Source of the DNA: Akkermansiaceae bacterium UBA2381
Lineage (GTDB): Bacteria; Verrucomicrobiota; Verrucomicrobiia; Verrucomicrobiales; DEV007
Length of the DNA: 17,513 bases
Reading direction: 5' to 3'
Assembly: GCA_002344215.1 (NCBI GenBank)
Contig: DDSV01000009.1
Span: 136,371 to 153,883 of the forward strand
Shown: one piece after another, positions 1 to 7,979 of the stretch
Layout of the letters: each line of letters begins with the position of its first letter
How positions within the stretch are numbered: the stretch's first letter is position 1
Notes under the pieces: model-generated
What the model was told of the DNA's origin: nothing
Seen by the model: only the letters and a program-made list of their open reading frames with translations
Databases searched by the model: none
Position numbers and translations under genes: made by a program

Positions 1-21
1 GCCACGGGCCGCCCCCGCCTC

Positions 22-1542
22 ATGGACCATCCTATTGCCGTTATCGACTTCGGTTCCCAATACACCCAGCTGATCGTCCGGCGTATCCGGGAGCTGGGGT
101 ATTTTTCGCGCCTCTATCAACCCTCGGAACTCCGCGAAACAGGCAATCCGGCTGCGGTCATCCTTTCCGGAGGACCCCGCTCGACCCTGGAGCCCGGGGC
201 TCCTGACATCGACTTTGAGTATCTCAAGTCCCTTGGCGTTCCGGTGTTGGGGGTTTGCTACGGCATGCAATTGCTCAACCGCAAGTTCGGGGGAGAGGTC
301 GCCCCTGGAAATACCCGCGAGTATGGGCCTGCCACGCTCATGATTGAGGCCGGGGTCGACAGCATTTTCAACGGGCTCAAAGGCCACTCCCAGATCTGGA
401 TGAGCCATTCGGATACCGTCAGCCGCCTTCCTGATGGCTGTGAGGTGACCGGTCGCAATCTGGACGGGATTCCCGTGGCCCTGAAATGGAACGAGCGTTT
501 TTTCGGGATTCAGTTTCACCCCGAGGTTTCCCACACCAAAGAAGGCAGCCAGATTCTCAAGAATTTCCTCTCCCTCGCCAAAGACCTTCCTCCATTCAAG
601 ATCGCCTCTTTCAAGGATGAGTTGATCGCGCGGGTACAGCAGGAGGTGGCCGGGCGCAAGGTTGTCTGCGGCGTTTCCGGTGGTGTTGATTCCTCCGTTC
701 TTGCCGCTCTCCTCCACGAAGCGAAGGTCGATACCCGAAACATTTTTGTCGACACCGGTCTCCTGCGTCTCAACGAGGCAGCCGAAGTGCAGGCCATCTT
801 TGCGGAAGTCGGGATCGAGATCGAGACGATCGATGCATCGGAACGATTTCTCTCTGCTCTTGTGGGGGTCACCGATCCCGAGGAAAAGCGGCGCATCATT
901 GGCCGCATTTTTGTCGAAGTCTTCTTCGATGCGGTCGGGTCCGATGTGGAGTTGCTGGCTCAGGGCACCCTCTATCCCGATGTGATCGAGAGTGCTACAA
1001 GCGGATCGATTGCCTCGACGATCAAGACGCACCACAACCGTGTTGATCAGATCATGCAGTTGAAAAAGGAAGGGCGTGTCATCGAGCCGCTCGACTCGCT
1101 CTTCAAAGACGAGGTCCGTGAACTCGGTCGGGTTCTCGGTCTGCCCGAGCGTGTCGTTGGACGTCATCCCTTTCCCGGTCCCGGTCTTGCCGTGCGCTGC
1201 CCTGGTGAGGTCACGCCCGAGAAGATCGAGATCATTCAGAAGGCGGACAAGATCTATATCGACCTCCTTCGCGAGCGCCACTGGTATGACGCGGTCTGGC
1301 AGGCCTATGCCGCGCTCATCCCGACCAAAACGGTCGGGGTTAAAGGGGATGAAAGAAGCTACGAATACGCTCTCAGTATTCGCGCCGTCACCAGTGAGGA
1401 TGCCATGACCGCCGAGTGGGTGCATCTGCCGTACGAATTGCTCGGAGAGATCTCCAATCGCATCCTCAATGAAGTCCCCGGCGTCAACCGGGTTCTCTAC
1501 GACATCTCGACCAAGCCGCCGGCAAGTATCGAGTGGGAGTGA
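22..1542 (+). CDS. guaA: GMP synthase (glutamine-hydrolysing)
   Basis: GuaA converts XMP to GMP in the cytoplasm, using ATP and ammonia released from glutamine; this is the last step of de novo guanine nucleotide synthesis. The 506 residues match the usual single-chain enzyme (about 510-525). An N-terminal class I glutamine amidotransferase domain (about 4-190) carries the nucleophile Cys79 in GVCYGMQLL and the His166/Glu168 pair in FHPEVSH. The ATP pyrophosphatase domain has its PP-loop SGGVDSS at 219-225. GRHPFPGPGLAVR and GVKGDERSYEY lie in the synthase/dimerisation part, and the chain ends in the typical PPASIEWE. The ATG at 22 begins directly before the conserved strand IAVIDFGSQYTQLI. 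Only 21 bases lie upstream, so no promoter can be judged. It converges with the MFS gene. Identification is secure. Confidence 0.98.
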   Translation: MDHPIAVIDFGSQYTQLIVRRIRELGYFSRLYQPSELRETGNPAAVILSGGPRSTLEPGAPDIDFEYLKSLGVPVLGVCYGMQLLNRKFGGEVAPGNTREYGPATLMIEAGVDSIFNGLKGHSQIWMSHSDTVSRLPDGCEVTGRNLDGIPVALKWNERFFGIQFHPEVSHTKEGSQILKNFLSLAKDLPPFKIASFKDELIARVQQEVAGRKVVCGVSGGVDSSVLAALLHEAKVDTRNIFVDTGLLRLNEAAEVQAIFAEVGIEIETIDASERFLSALVGVTDPEEKRRIIGRIFVEVFFDAVGSDVELLAQGTLYPDVIESATSGSIASTIKTHHNRVDQIMQLKKEGRVIEPLDSLFKDEVRELGRVLGLPERVVGRHPFPGPGLAVRCPGEVTPEKIEIIQKADKIYIDLLRERHWYDAVWQAYAALIPTKTVGVKGDERSYEYALSIRAVTSEDAMTAEWVHLPYELLGEISNRILNEVPGVNRVLYDISTKPPASIEWE

Positions 1543-1630
1543 TTAGCTGTTAGCTGTTTTGCGATTTAGCCGGAACCTGCCGGCGAAGGCTGCCCTAGCT
1601 AAACAGCTAAAATGCTAATGGCTAAATCGC
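1543..1630. repeat. Heptamer-like repeat cluster with inverted repeat between convergent genes
   Basis: The gap between guaA and the MFS gene is built from variants of one short word. TTAGCTG occurs twice in tandem at 1543-1556. AGCTAAA-type units follow on the other side at 1597-1603 and 1605-1611, then GCTAA at 1614-1618 and 1621-1625. A perfect 11-bp inverted repeat, GCGATTTAGCC at 1561-1571 and its complement at 1620-1630, encloses 48 bases. TTAGCTGTT at 1543-1551 can alternatively pair with 1602-1610, so two exclusive folds are possible. The position between convergent stops fits a bidirectional terminator, but no clean GC stem followed by a T-run is present. What I see is the repeat; the terminator role is inference. 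Confidence 0.7.
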
Positions 1631-1636
1631 TCTCAG

Positions 1637-2905
1637 CTAGACCGCTCTTTCGCGCGGGCGAATCATCAGGACAAGGGCCACTGAAATCACACAGACTCCG
1701 GCAAAGACGCCGAAGATCATGTTCAGCGGGACGCCACGGTCGGACATGAATCCGAATCCCCAGTCAGCACCGCCGCCACACATCATGCTGACAAAATTCA
1801 TCACCCCGTAGCCGGTCGCGCGGAGCTCCGGACGGGTGATCTGGGACAGAATAGGCATGTTGTTACAGTCAAAAAATCCCCAGCCAATTCCAAACAGAAC
1901 GAGCGAGGCAATCGCGAGAGCGAAGGAATCAAGGGCCGGAGCGTTTCCGACTCCGAAGAGCGCGGGGATGATACAGACCATCCCGATCGCGCTCACATAA
2001 ATGCGGCCGCGTTGGGTTTTGCGCATCCACTTGTCGGCCAGCCAGCCGCCCAGTACGGCGGAAACGAGTGCGGCACCCTGCCAGTAGAGTGCGGCGGAGA
2101 CTCCGGCTTTGCCCTGGCTGATGTTGAATTCCTGCTGCAAGATGGCCGGCATCCAGTCACGAACCACCCAGCCGGCGAGAGCGGGGAGGGTGAAGTAGAG
2201 CACGAGGAGGATGAAAGAGAGATTAGTGAAAAGCTCCCGCGCGGCTGCCCATGCCGAGGGCTTTGCCTCCAGGGTTTCATTGGCTTCGAGGATGCGTCGG
2301 GGGGCATCCTTTAAAAGAAAAAGGAGAGGCAGGGCATAGAGGATACCGACGAGGCCGGTCACGTTGAATGAGCCTCTCCATCCGAAGTCAGGCCATTCCG
2401 CCGAATAACCGGCGAAGCCACCTAACATGACACCACAATAAATCCCCATCTGGTGAACTCCCACGGCGCGGGAGCGGGTTGATCCCTGATGGAAGTCGGT
2501 GATCAGTGCGAGGGCCGCCGGAATGTAAAAGGCTTCGCTGATCCCCATCGCGGTGCGGGCCCAGTAGAGCTCCTGGAAAGTCGAAACGTGTCCCGTCAGG
2601 TAAGTGATGAGAGACCAGAAGAAAAGACTCGCACAGATGGTGTATTTGCGGCTGAAGCGGTCCGCGATGTAACCGCCAATGGGGCTGAAGATGGCGTAGA
2701 CCCATTTGAATGAGGCCAGCATGTGGCCCCAGTTCGCCTCACTGCCGATGTCGGTGATCTCCCCCATGACGGAGACCTTCATTGACGCGATCATCTGCCG
2801 GTCCAGGTAGTTCAGCAGAGCCACCGGGAAGAGCAGACCGACGATCAGCCACGCGAGTCGCGTGGCTGAAGAAGAGTTGGGGGCGAGAGGGCCGGGGGTA
2901 TTCAT
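1637..2905 (-). CDS. MFS transporter, anion:cation symporter (hexuronate-transporter-like) type
   Basis: This is a 422-residue inner-membrane transporter of the major facilitator superfamily with about 12 hydrophobic segments and a normal family length. TM1 (about 18-36) ends in NYLDRQ, a signature of the ACS family that includes hexuronate and galactonate carriers. The cytoplasmic loop motif A appears as GGYIADRFSRK (77-87), and a weaker second copy, GGWLADKW, lies in the C-terminal half. The ATG at 2905 is the only one that keeps the short polar N-terminus before TM1. It starts 57 bases after the secDF stop on the same strand, so read-through from the Sec cluster is possible, although the functions are unrelated. 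Substrate cannot be read from the sequence; a sugar acid or another organic anion is the best guess. Confidence 0.88.
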   Translation of the reverse strand: MNTPGPLAPNSSSATRLAWLIVGLLFPVALLNYLDRQMIASMKVSVMGEITDIGSEANWGHMLASFKWVYAIFSPIGGYIADRFSRKYTICASLFFWSLITYLTGHVSTFQELYWARTAMGISEAFYIPAALALITDFHQGSTRSRAVGVHQMGIYCGVMLGGFAGYSAEWPDFGWRGSFNVTGLVGILYALPLLFLLKDAPRRILEANETLEAKPSAWAAARELFTNLSFILLVLYFTLPALAGWVVRDWMPAILQQEFNISQGKAGVSAALYWQGAALVSAVLGGWLADKWMRKTQRGRIYVSAIGMVCIIPALFGVGNAPALDSFALAIASLVLFGIGWGFFDCNNMPILSQITRPELRATGYGVMNFVSMMCGGGADWGFGFMSDRGVPLNMIFGVFAGVCVISVALVLMIRPRERAV

Positions 2906-2962
2906 TGGGACCGGGACAAAGGTATCGTCACTAAGAGACCTGTGATCCGGAACCCCGGGGCA

Positions 2963-5536
2963 TTAGACCTGTTGGGGTGCCGCACCTTCGATTTTCGACT
3001 GTTCGGTGTCGAGCACCTGGCGACGGAGGTTGGTTCCCGATCTCTTTGCCCACCAGAGCACGATGGGGGAGGCGACAAAGAGGGTTGAGTAAACCCCGGC
3101 AATCATGCCGATGAGCAGGACCACGGAGAAGCTGCGCAGGCCGGGTCCGCCAAAAAGGAGCAATACGATAACGGTGAAAAGAACCGTGGCGCTCGTCAGG
3201 ATAGTGCGGCCGAGGGTCTGGTTCAGTGAGTAGTTCATGATGTCCTTCACCTCACCTCGTTTTGTCTGGAGTCCCTCGCGGACACGGTCGAAGATGACGA
3301 TGGTGTCGTTGATGGAGTAGCCGGCGATGGTAAGAAGAGCGCCGATGACGATGAGATTCAGTTCCTGCCCGAGGAGCGTCGCGACGCCGAGGGCAACAAT
3401 GACGTCGTGGACGAGGGCGACAAGGGCTCCGAGGGCGAAGGCGAACTCGTAACGCAGGGTGACGTAGAGGAGGATTGCGATCATGCCGAGGACGAGGGCG
3501 AGGGCGGAGGTCCAGAGCATGGATTTTCCGACGGCGGATCCGACGGAGCTTACCGTGGTGTCGTCGAGGTGGATGCCGAGGTCTTTCTCAAGCTGTTCCT
3601 GAATCTTCGCGGCAGTGTTGTCGGGAGCCCGAACCAGGAAGAACTCGCCGTCGTCACCCACCGCGCGCTGTTTCTGCACAATGGGCTCGGCCCCGAGATC
3701 CAGCTTCGCGAGGGTTTCGATAATGCGATCAGTGGTCACTGATTTATCCTCCGTGCGGATCGTGAGGGAATCGCCTCCTTTGAGTTCGACGCCGCGCGGA
3801 TCGATGATGCCGACAGCGATGATGGACAGGCCCACGAGGATGAGAGATCCGATGATCCAGGGGCGTCCCTGGCCAAGGAAGTCGAACTGCCGCTTCGGAA
3901 TGAAATTCAAGAAGGTGAGCTTCGTGAAGAACTTAGCGTCCATGACCCAGCTGAAGCAGACCCGCGTGACGATGAGGGCGGCAAAGAGGGTCGCGAAAAT
4001 CCCGATGACGAGAGTCACGGCGAAGCCTTTCACGGTTCCATCGGCCACGTAATAGAGAATAATGGCGGTGAAAAGGGAGGTGAGGTTCGAATCCATGATC
4101 GCCGAGAAGGCGCGTTCGTAGGCGGTCTCGATGGCAGCCTTTAGGGTCTTGCCGGCAGCCATTTCCTCGCGAAGCCGCTCGTAGATGAGAACGTTCGCAT
4201 CGACGGCCATACCGATGGTGAGAATAATTCCCGCGATACCCGGCAGGGTGAGGGTGAACTGGAAGAGCGCCATCGTTCCGAAGATAATGGCGAGGCACGA
4301 GCCAAGGCCGATCAACGCGACGAGTCCGGCGAAACGGTAGTAGATTACCATGAAGATAAGGACGATTCCCAGTCCCCACACGCCCGAGAGAATGCCCTGG
4401 CGCACAGCGGATTCTCCCATCGTCGGCGAGATGTAGTTCGATAGTTCGATCTCAATGGGGTTGCCCAGAGGGTTCTCAAGTGAGGAGGCGAGGGCGAGGG
4501 CCTCAGCCTGCGTGAAACTACCGGTGATGGAGCAGCCGTCGGAGAAAGGCTCCTGAATCACGGGAGATGAAAGAATGACATCATCAAGGATGATCGCCAG
4601 GGGTTGGCCCTGGTTTTCATTGGTGAGCGGCCCCATGATCTTGGCGCCGTCTCCCGTAAAGGAGACACTGATCGAGTCGCCTTTCTCCCCATAAAAATAA
4701 CCGGCGCTTGCTACGTTTGCGCCCTCCATGTCCCGCTTGATTTTCACGAGACCATATCGCCTGGGAAGTGTCTTGCCTTCCTTGTCCTTCTCCTCGGCAT
4801 AGGGGAGGGCGACATAACCCGGGATGACCTGGCCCCCGTCCGCAACCTGCTGTGCGAGGAACTGGCTTTGCGGATGGAGAATGGAGAAAGAGAGTTCGGC
4901 CACTTTTTCAAGAGTGTTCTGGATCTCCTTCAGCTTTTCCTGACCAACGCCCGGCACCTGCAGGAAGATGCCGTCTTTGCCCGAGGGGGCGATGAGGACG
5001 TCAGCGGTGCCAAGGTCGTTGAGGCGCTTGGTAAGCACACCGATTGCCTGCTGCTGTGCGTCGGGAGAGACCACCTGGCCCTCCTTCGAGCGGATCTTGA
5101 TCTCCATGGAAATCCCTCCCTGAAGCTCGATTCCCTTCTCCATGCCAAGAAATTGGAAGAGGAGAATGCTGAGAACGGCGACCGCGATTGAGAGGATCGA
5201 TCCAATCATGCGCTTGGCTCTCTCCTTCTCCGCCGCGAAATACATCACAAAAAGCGCGAGGAGGCCGAGGCCGATGAGGAAGACCCAGTTTGAGTCGATG
5301 CCGACGGCATTCTTCGCTGCGGCTTCGGCGGGAGCGGTTTCGGCCGGGGTGGATGGCTTCACCGTTTCCACGGCCTTGGTTGCGCTTGCAACCTTGGCGG
5401 GGGCAGGTGCAGAGACAGGAGCCCCGGACTCAGCGGGAGCAGGAGTCGAGGGTGCGACGGCGGCGGGAGTGGTATCGGCGGGAGCCGGGGCCGGGGCGGA
5501 GGGAGCGGGCTTGGCCGTGTCTGCTTGAACTTGCAT
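2963..5536 (-). CDS. secDF: Fused protein-export membrane protein SecDF
   Basis: SecDF uses the proton or sodium gradient to pull secreted proteins across the inner membrane after SecA/SecYEG translocation. Here SecD and SecF are one 857-residue chain. The SecD half has the periplasmic P1 region beginning at IELQGGIS (136-143) and the TM4 signature GMAVDANVLIYERLREE (442-458). The SecF half begins near residue 550, has VELKGGDSL (583-591), and carries GYSINDTIVIFDRVRE (739-754). Asp446 and Asp744 sit at the conserved ion-relay positions. Odd feature: about 75 Ala/Pro-rich residues precede the first membrane segment, and there are two segments (about 84-100 and 111-130) before P1 where classical SecD has one. 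The reading frame is open upstream of the ATG but offers no other start codon, so 5536 is the best start. yajC lies 77 bases upstream. Confidence 0.96.
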   Translation of the reverse strand: MQVQADTAKPAPSAPAPAPADTTPAAVAPSTPAPAESGAPVSAPAPAKVASATKAVETVKPSTPAETAPAEAAAKNAVGIDSNWVFLIGLGLLALFVMYFAAEKERAKRMIGSILSIAVAVLSILLFQFLGMEKGIELQGGISMEIKIRSKEGQVVSPDAQQQAIGVLTKRLNDLGTADVLIAPSGKDGIFLQVPGVGQEKLKEIQNTLEKVAELSFSILHPQSQFLAQQVADGGQVIPGYVALPYAEEKDKEGKTLPRRYGLVKIKRDMEGANVASAGYFYGEKGDSISVSFTGDGAKIMGPLTNENQGQPLAIILDDVILSSPVIQEPFSDGCSITGSFTQAEALALASSLENPLGNPIEIELSNYISPTMGESAVRQGILSGVWGLGIVLIFMVIYYRFAGLVALIGLGSCLAIIFGTMALFQFTLTLPGIAGIILTIGMAVDANVLIYERLREEMAAGKTLKAAIETAYERAFSAIMDSNLTSLFTAIILYYVADGTVKGFAVTLVIGIFATLFAALIVTRVCFSWVMDAKFFTKLTFLNFIPKRQFDFLGQGRPWIIGSLILVGLSIIAVGIIDPRGVELKGGDSLTIRTEDKSVTTDRIIETLAKLDLGAEPIVQKQRAVGDDGEFFLVRAPDNTAAKIQEQLEKDLGIHLDDTTVSSVGSAVGKSMLWTSALALVLGMIAILLYVTLRYEFAFALGALVALVHDVIVALGVATLLGQELNLIVIGALLTIAGYSINDTIVIFDRVREGLQTKRGEVKDIMNYSLNQTLGRTILTSATVLFTVIVLLLFGGPGLRSFSVVLLIGMIAGVYSTLFVASPIVLWWAKRSGTNLRRQVLDTEQSKIEGAAPQQV

Positions 5537-5576
5537 GGGAAAAATAACTGGGGGCTTTGAATCAACGGGGTTGAAA

Positions 5577-5598
5577 GTCCGACCCGAGAGGATCGGAC
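5577..5598 (-). terminator. Hairpin in the yajC-secDF gap (attenuator or weak terminator)
   Basis: On the minus (transcribed) strand GTCCGATCC, a TCTC loop and GGGTCGGAC form a 9-bp stem with one wobble pair and a 4-base loop. It lies after the yajC stop and about 40 bases before the secDF ATG. It is followed only by TTTC, so a complete intrinsic terminator is doubtful. A partial terminator, an mRNA-processing or a stability element would set different levels of YajC and SecDF. The fold is visible; the function is inference. Confidence 0.5.
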
Positions 5599-5613
5599 CG
5601 GTGAATCCGGGGT

Positions 5614-5964
5614 TTAGGACTCGGTCGCGGTCGTTTCGGGCTCGTCACCTGCCTTGGCCTTGCTGTCCGTAACCGTGGCGATGGCGCTGCGATCAAACTT
5701 GATGCTGAGTCCATCGGCCACCTTGATCGAGACGGTTTTGTCAGTCATTCCGGAAATAATCCCGTGGGCACCGCCGATCGTGATGACCTTGTCCCCGACG
5801 CGGACGTTCTTGCGCAGCTCCTCCTGGGCCTTCTGCTGCTTCCGCTGGGGGCGAATCAGGATGAAGTAGAACATCACCATGATCAGGATCATCGGGACAA
5901 ACATCCCGAGACCGCCTCCGGCGGGAGGGGTATCCTGGGCGAGGAGAGAGAGGTGGAGCATCAT
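5614..5964 (-). CDS. yajC: Sec translocase accessory subunit YajC
   Basis: YajC is the small single-span subunit that associates with SecD and SecF in the Sec holotranslocon. The 116-residue product has a short N-terminus, one strongly hydrophobic segment (MFVPMILIMVMFYFILIRPQ, about 21-40), then the family-typical RPQRKQQK stretch and a small cytoplasmic beta-rich domain with VGDKVITIGGAHG. Length is normal (about 85-120). Two adjacent Met codons, at 5964 and 5961, are both possible starts; neither has a clear ribosome-binding site. The acidic Thr/Glu-rich C-terminus is not conserved in the family. It stands between tgt (42 bases upstream) and secDF, the arrangement seen in many bacteria, and is probably co-transcribed with them. 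Confidence 0.95.
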   Translation of the reverse strand: MMLHLSLLAQDTPPAGGGLGMFVPMILIMVMFYFILIRPQRKQQKAQEELRKNVRVGDKVITIGGAHGIISGMTDKTVSIKVADGLSIKFDRSAIATVTDSKAKAGDEPETTATES

Positions 5965-6006
5965 TGGATTGGTTTGGATCTTGAGAGAATAAAAAACGTC
6001 TGACGA

Positions 6007-7140
6007 TCAAGCCCCGGACTTACCGGCCTGATATCGGCTGATAAAACCGGCCTTGAAATCGGCAAACGTGCCGGTGTCAATAGCATGCCGTGCCTGTTTC
6101 ATCAAGTGCAGATAGAAGGCGAGGTTATGGAGGGTCAGGAGGCGGAGACCGAGAATCTCGTCGTTTTTGATGAGATGGCGCAGGTATCCGAGCGAAAACC
6201 CCTCGCAAAGCGGATGGGTTTCGCCGGGAGGTGCCAGGGGTTGGTGGCTCTTTTCCCACTGCGCATTCTTGAGATTGATCGTCCCGTCGAGGGTGTAGGC
6301 CGTTCCGTTGCGGCCCACGCGGGTGGGAAGGACACAGTCGAACATGTCGATCCCGCGGGAGATTAGTTCGAGCAACTGGTCGGGTTGACCGAGTCCCATG
6401 GCGTAGCGGGGCTTGTCAGCGGGTAGGATGGGGGCGGCCGCATCGACCGCCTTGAGCATTTCGGGGACAGGTTCACCGACGGAGAGTCCGCCGATGGCGT
6501 AGCCGTCAAAGTCGAGGGTGACGAGGTCCCGGGCCGCTTTTTCCCGCAGCTCGGGGTAACAACCACCCTGAACGATGCCGAAATAGTGCTGCCCCGGGGG
6601 GCGGTTTGCCGCGACCCACTCGCGGGCCCGCACCGCCCAGCGCTGCGTCAGGGCGAGCGAATTCTCCGCGTAGGCCCGTTCGCAGGGGAAAGGCGGGCAC
6701 TCGTCGAGGATCATACAAATGTCGCTCCCGATGGAACGCTGGATCTCGAGGACCGATTCCGGAGTTAGAAAAATGGGGCTCCCGTCGAGATGGCTTTGGA
6801 ACCTCACCCCTTCGTCAGTGATCTTGCGCAACTTCGAGAGGGAAAAGACCTGATAGCCGCCCGAGTCGGTCAGGATGGGACGGTCCCACTGCATGAAATG
6901 GTGTAACCCGCCGAAGTCGTCGAGCACGCCGGTTCCAGGACGGAGATAGAGGTGGTAGGTATTTCCGAGGAGGATGCGGCAATCGAGCGCCGGGTCTGTC
7001 AGTTCCTTCGGATGGACCGATTTCACAGTCCCGCGTGTCCCTACCGGCATGAAAGCCGGCGTTTCCACCTCCCCGTGGGCGAGCGTCATTCTCCCGCGGC
7101 GCGCGGAGGTTTGAGAGTCGGTTTTGAGGAGGGTAAACAT
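6007..7140 (-). CDS. tgt: Queuine/preQ1 tRNA-guanine transglycosylase
   Basis: Tgt swaps guanine-34 in tRNAs for Asp, Asn, His and Tyr for the queuosine precursor preQ1. The 377-residue length is standard. Asp92 in LTDSGGYQVFSL is the general acid, Asp268 in DMFDCVLPTRVGRNG is the nucleophile, and FGIVQGG (187-193) and GYAIGGLSVGE lie at the base-binding site. Oddity: bacterial enzymes normally bind structural zinc through CxCxxC plus a distant His. Here the corresponding stretch reads APPGETHPLCEGFS, so only the third Cys (Cys312) and the His (His338 in TLHNL) remain, with a one-residue length difference. Catalytic residues are intact, so the enzyme is probably active, with an altered or absent zinc site. 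The ATG at 7140 directly precedes FTLLKTD, the normal start. It is the first gene of the tgt-yajC-secDF run. Confidence 0.97.
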   Translation of the reverse strand: MFTLLKTDSQTSARRGRMTLAHGEVETPAFMPVGTRGTVKSVHPKELTDPALDCRILLGNTYHLYLRPGTGVLDDFGGLHHFMQWDRPILTDSGGYQVFSLSKLRKITDEGVRFQSHLDGSPIFLTPESVLEIQRSIGSDICMILDECPPFPCERAYAENSLALTQRWAVRAREWVAANRPPGQHYFGIVQGGCYPELREKAARDLVTLDFDGYAIGGLSVGEPVPEMLKAVDAAAPILPADKPRYAMGLGQPDQLLELISRGIDMFDCVLPTRVGRNGTAYTLDGTINLKNAQWEKSHQPLAPPGETHPLCEGFSLGYLRHLIKNDEILGLRLLTLHNLAFYLHLMKQARHAIDTGTFADFKAGFISRYQAGKSGA

Positions 7141-7214
7141 GGCGGGCGGGACTGGTAACCCCGTTTTGTGGTATTTCCAGTGCGGGATTGGAGGGGGCGG
7201 TAGGGGGCAAAAGT

Positions 7215-7227
7215 TGAAATGCTGAAA
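7215..7227. repeat. 13-bp direct repeat, copy 1
   Basis: TGAAATGCTGAAA occurs here, 10 bases beyond the stop codon of the 221-residue gene, and recurs exactly and in the same orientation at 7912-7924, just upstream of that gene's start codon. The two copies bracket the gene and nothing else. Confidence 0.75.
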
Positions 7228-7236
7228 GTCTCGGGA

Positions 7237-7902
7237 TTAGGGTTCCGGGTCGGAGATTAGAGGCGGAGAGGGATCGGGCGGACCGCCGAACATCAGATTT
7301 CTGAGTTGGGCGATGGCAACTCCGGGTTTTTGGTAGCATTTGCAGATGCGTTCCCGGTTTTTGGGCTCCATGGCCCAGGCCAGGAGTTCTTCGGCGGTGC
7401 GCTGACTTTCCCGGTCACGCTCCATCGCGATGCGTTCGCGATCGAGACGCAGGCGTTCGGCGCTGTGGTCGCCGCGCCGCAGTTCGACGAGATCGTGGCA
7501 AAGGTCGCGAAGGAGTCGCCAACCCTCCTCTCCCTGTGCCTCGGCGACGGTGCGCGTCGCCAGGGCAAAGCGAGCTGCGATCCAATGGGCGAGGGAGTCG
7601 GTGAGGGAAACCGGGTCGTCGGCCCGCCAATCCGCGGCATCTTCGCCGAGGCGTTTGGCAATCTCGGCAGCTTCTTGGCGGATCTGCCAGTCGCGGTAGC
7701 CGCCCTTGCGCCATTCGGAGAGATTCTGTTCGCGAAGAGGTTTGCCCTCGTGTTCGGCATCGGTGAGGGCGACGACCTCGGGCAGGGAATTGAGCCAGCT
7801 CACGAGGTCTTTGCCGGGCTCGCCCTCGTCGAGACGTTGGTTGAGTTCCTCGCGGATGGACCGGGGGAGGCGGGCGATGCGGCCGTTGCGGGTGCGGGAC
7901 AT
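7237..7902 (-). CDS. Uncharacterised helical protein, NGRIARLP-type family
   Basis: This 221-residue soluble protein has no signal peptide or membrane segment. It opens with NGRIARLPRSIREELNQRL, followed by EGEPGKDLVSWLNSLP and QNLSEWRKGGYRDWQ (about 63-77), then a long charged helical part with EAAEIAKRLGEDAADW and RLRLDRERIAMERDRESQ, and a Pro-rich tail. The layout of a 'LP..IR..LN..L..G' helix, a helix-turn-helix-like 'SEW' region and a coiled C-terminus resembles phage Mu Gp27-like/DUF3486 proteins, but only distantly. From memory, very similar proteins are present in many copies in Verrucomicrobia and relatives, with no assigned function. The ATG at 7902 is the only start that includes the conserved N-terminus. 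A perfect 13-bp direct repeat flanks the gene. DNA binding is a guess. Confidence 0.8.
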   Translation of the reverse strand: MSRTRNGRIARLPRSIREELNQRLDEGEPGKDLVSWLNSLPEVVALTDAEHEGKPLREQNLSEWRKGGYRDWQIRQEAAEIAKRLGEDAADWRADDPVSLTDSLAHWIAARFALATRTVAEAQGEEGWRLLRDLCHDLVELRRGDHSAERLRLDRERIAMERDRESQRTAEELLAWAMEPKNRERICKCYQKPGVAIAQLRNLMFGGPPDPSPPLISDPEP

Positions 7903-7906
7903 GGGA

Positions 7907-7924
7907 AATGCTGAAATGCTGAAA
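7907..7924. repeat. Octamer tandem repeat containing 13-bp direct repeat copy 2
   Basis: AATGCTGA is repeated in tandem (7907-7914 and 7915-7922) and followed by AA. Bases 7912-7924 are identical to 7215-7227 at the other end of the 221-residue gene. The repeat ends only a few bases before that gene's start codon on the minus strand, so it would lie in the 5' leader. Confidence 0.75.
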
Positions 7925-7947
7925 CCGGAAGCTAAGTGAGTTGGCGG

Positions 7948-7967
7948 TCGGATTGGATCGGATTGGG
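7948..7967. repeat. 10-bp tandem duplication
   Basis: TCGGATTGGA is followed immediately by TCGGATTGGG, and then by a further TCGG. It occupies the gap between the KTSC gene stop and the 221-residue gene start, next to the octamer repeat. It is too short to carry a function by itself, but it adds to the cluster of repeats around that gene. Confidence 0.55.
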
Positions 7968-7979
7968 TCGGAGAAAGGG

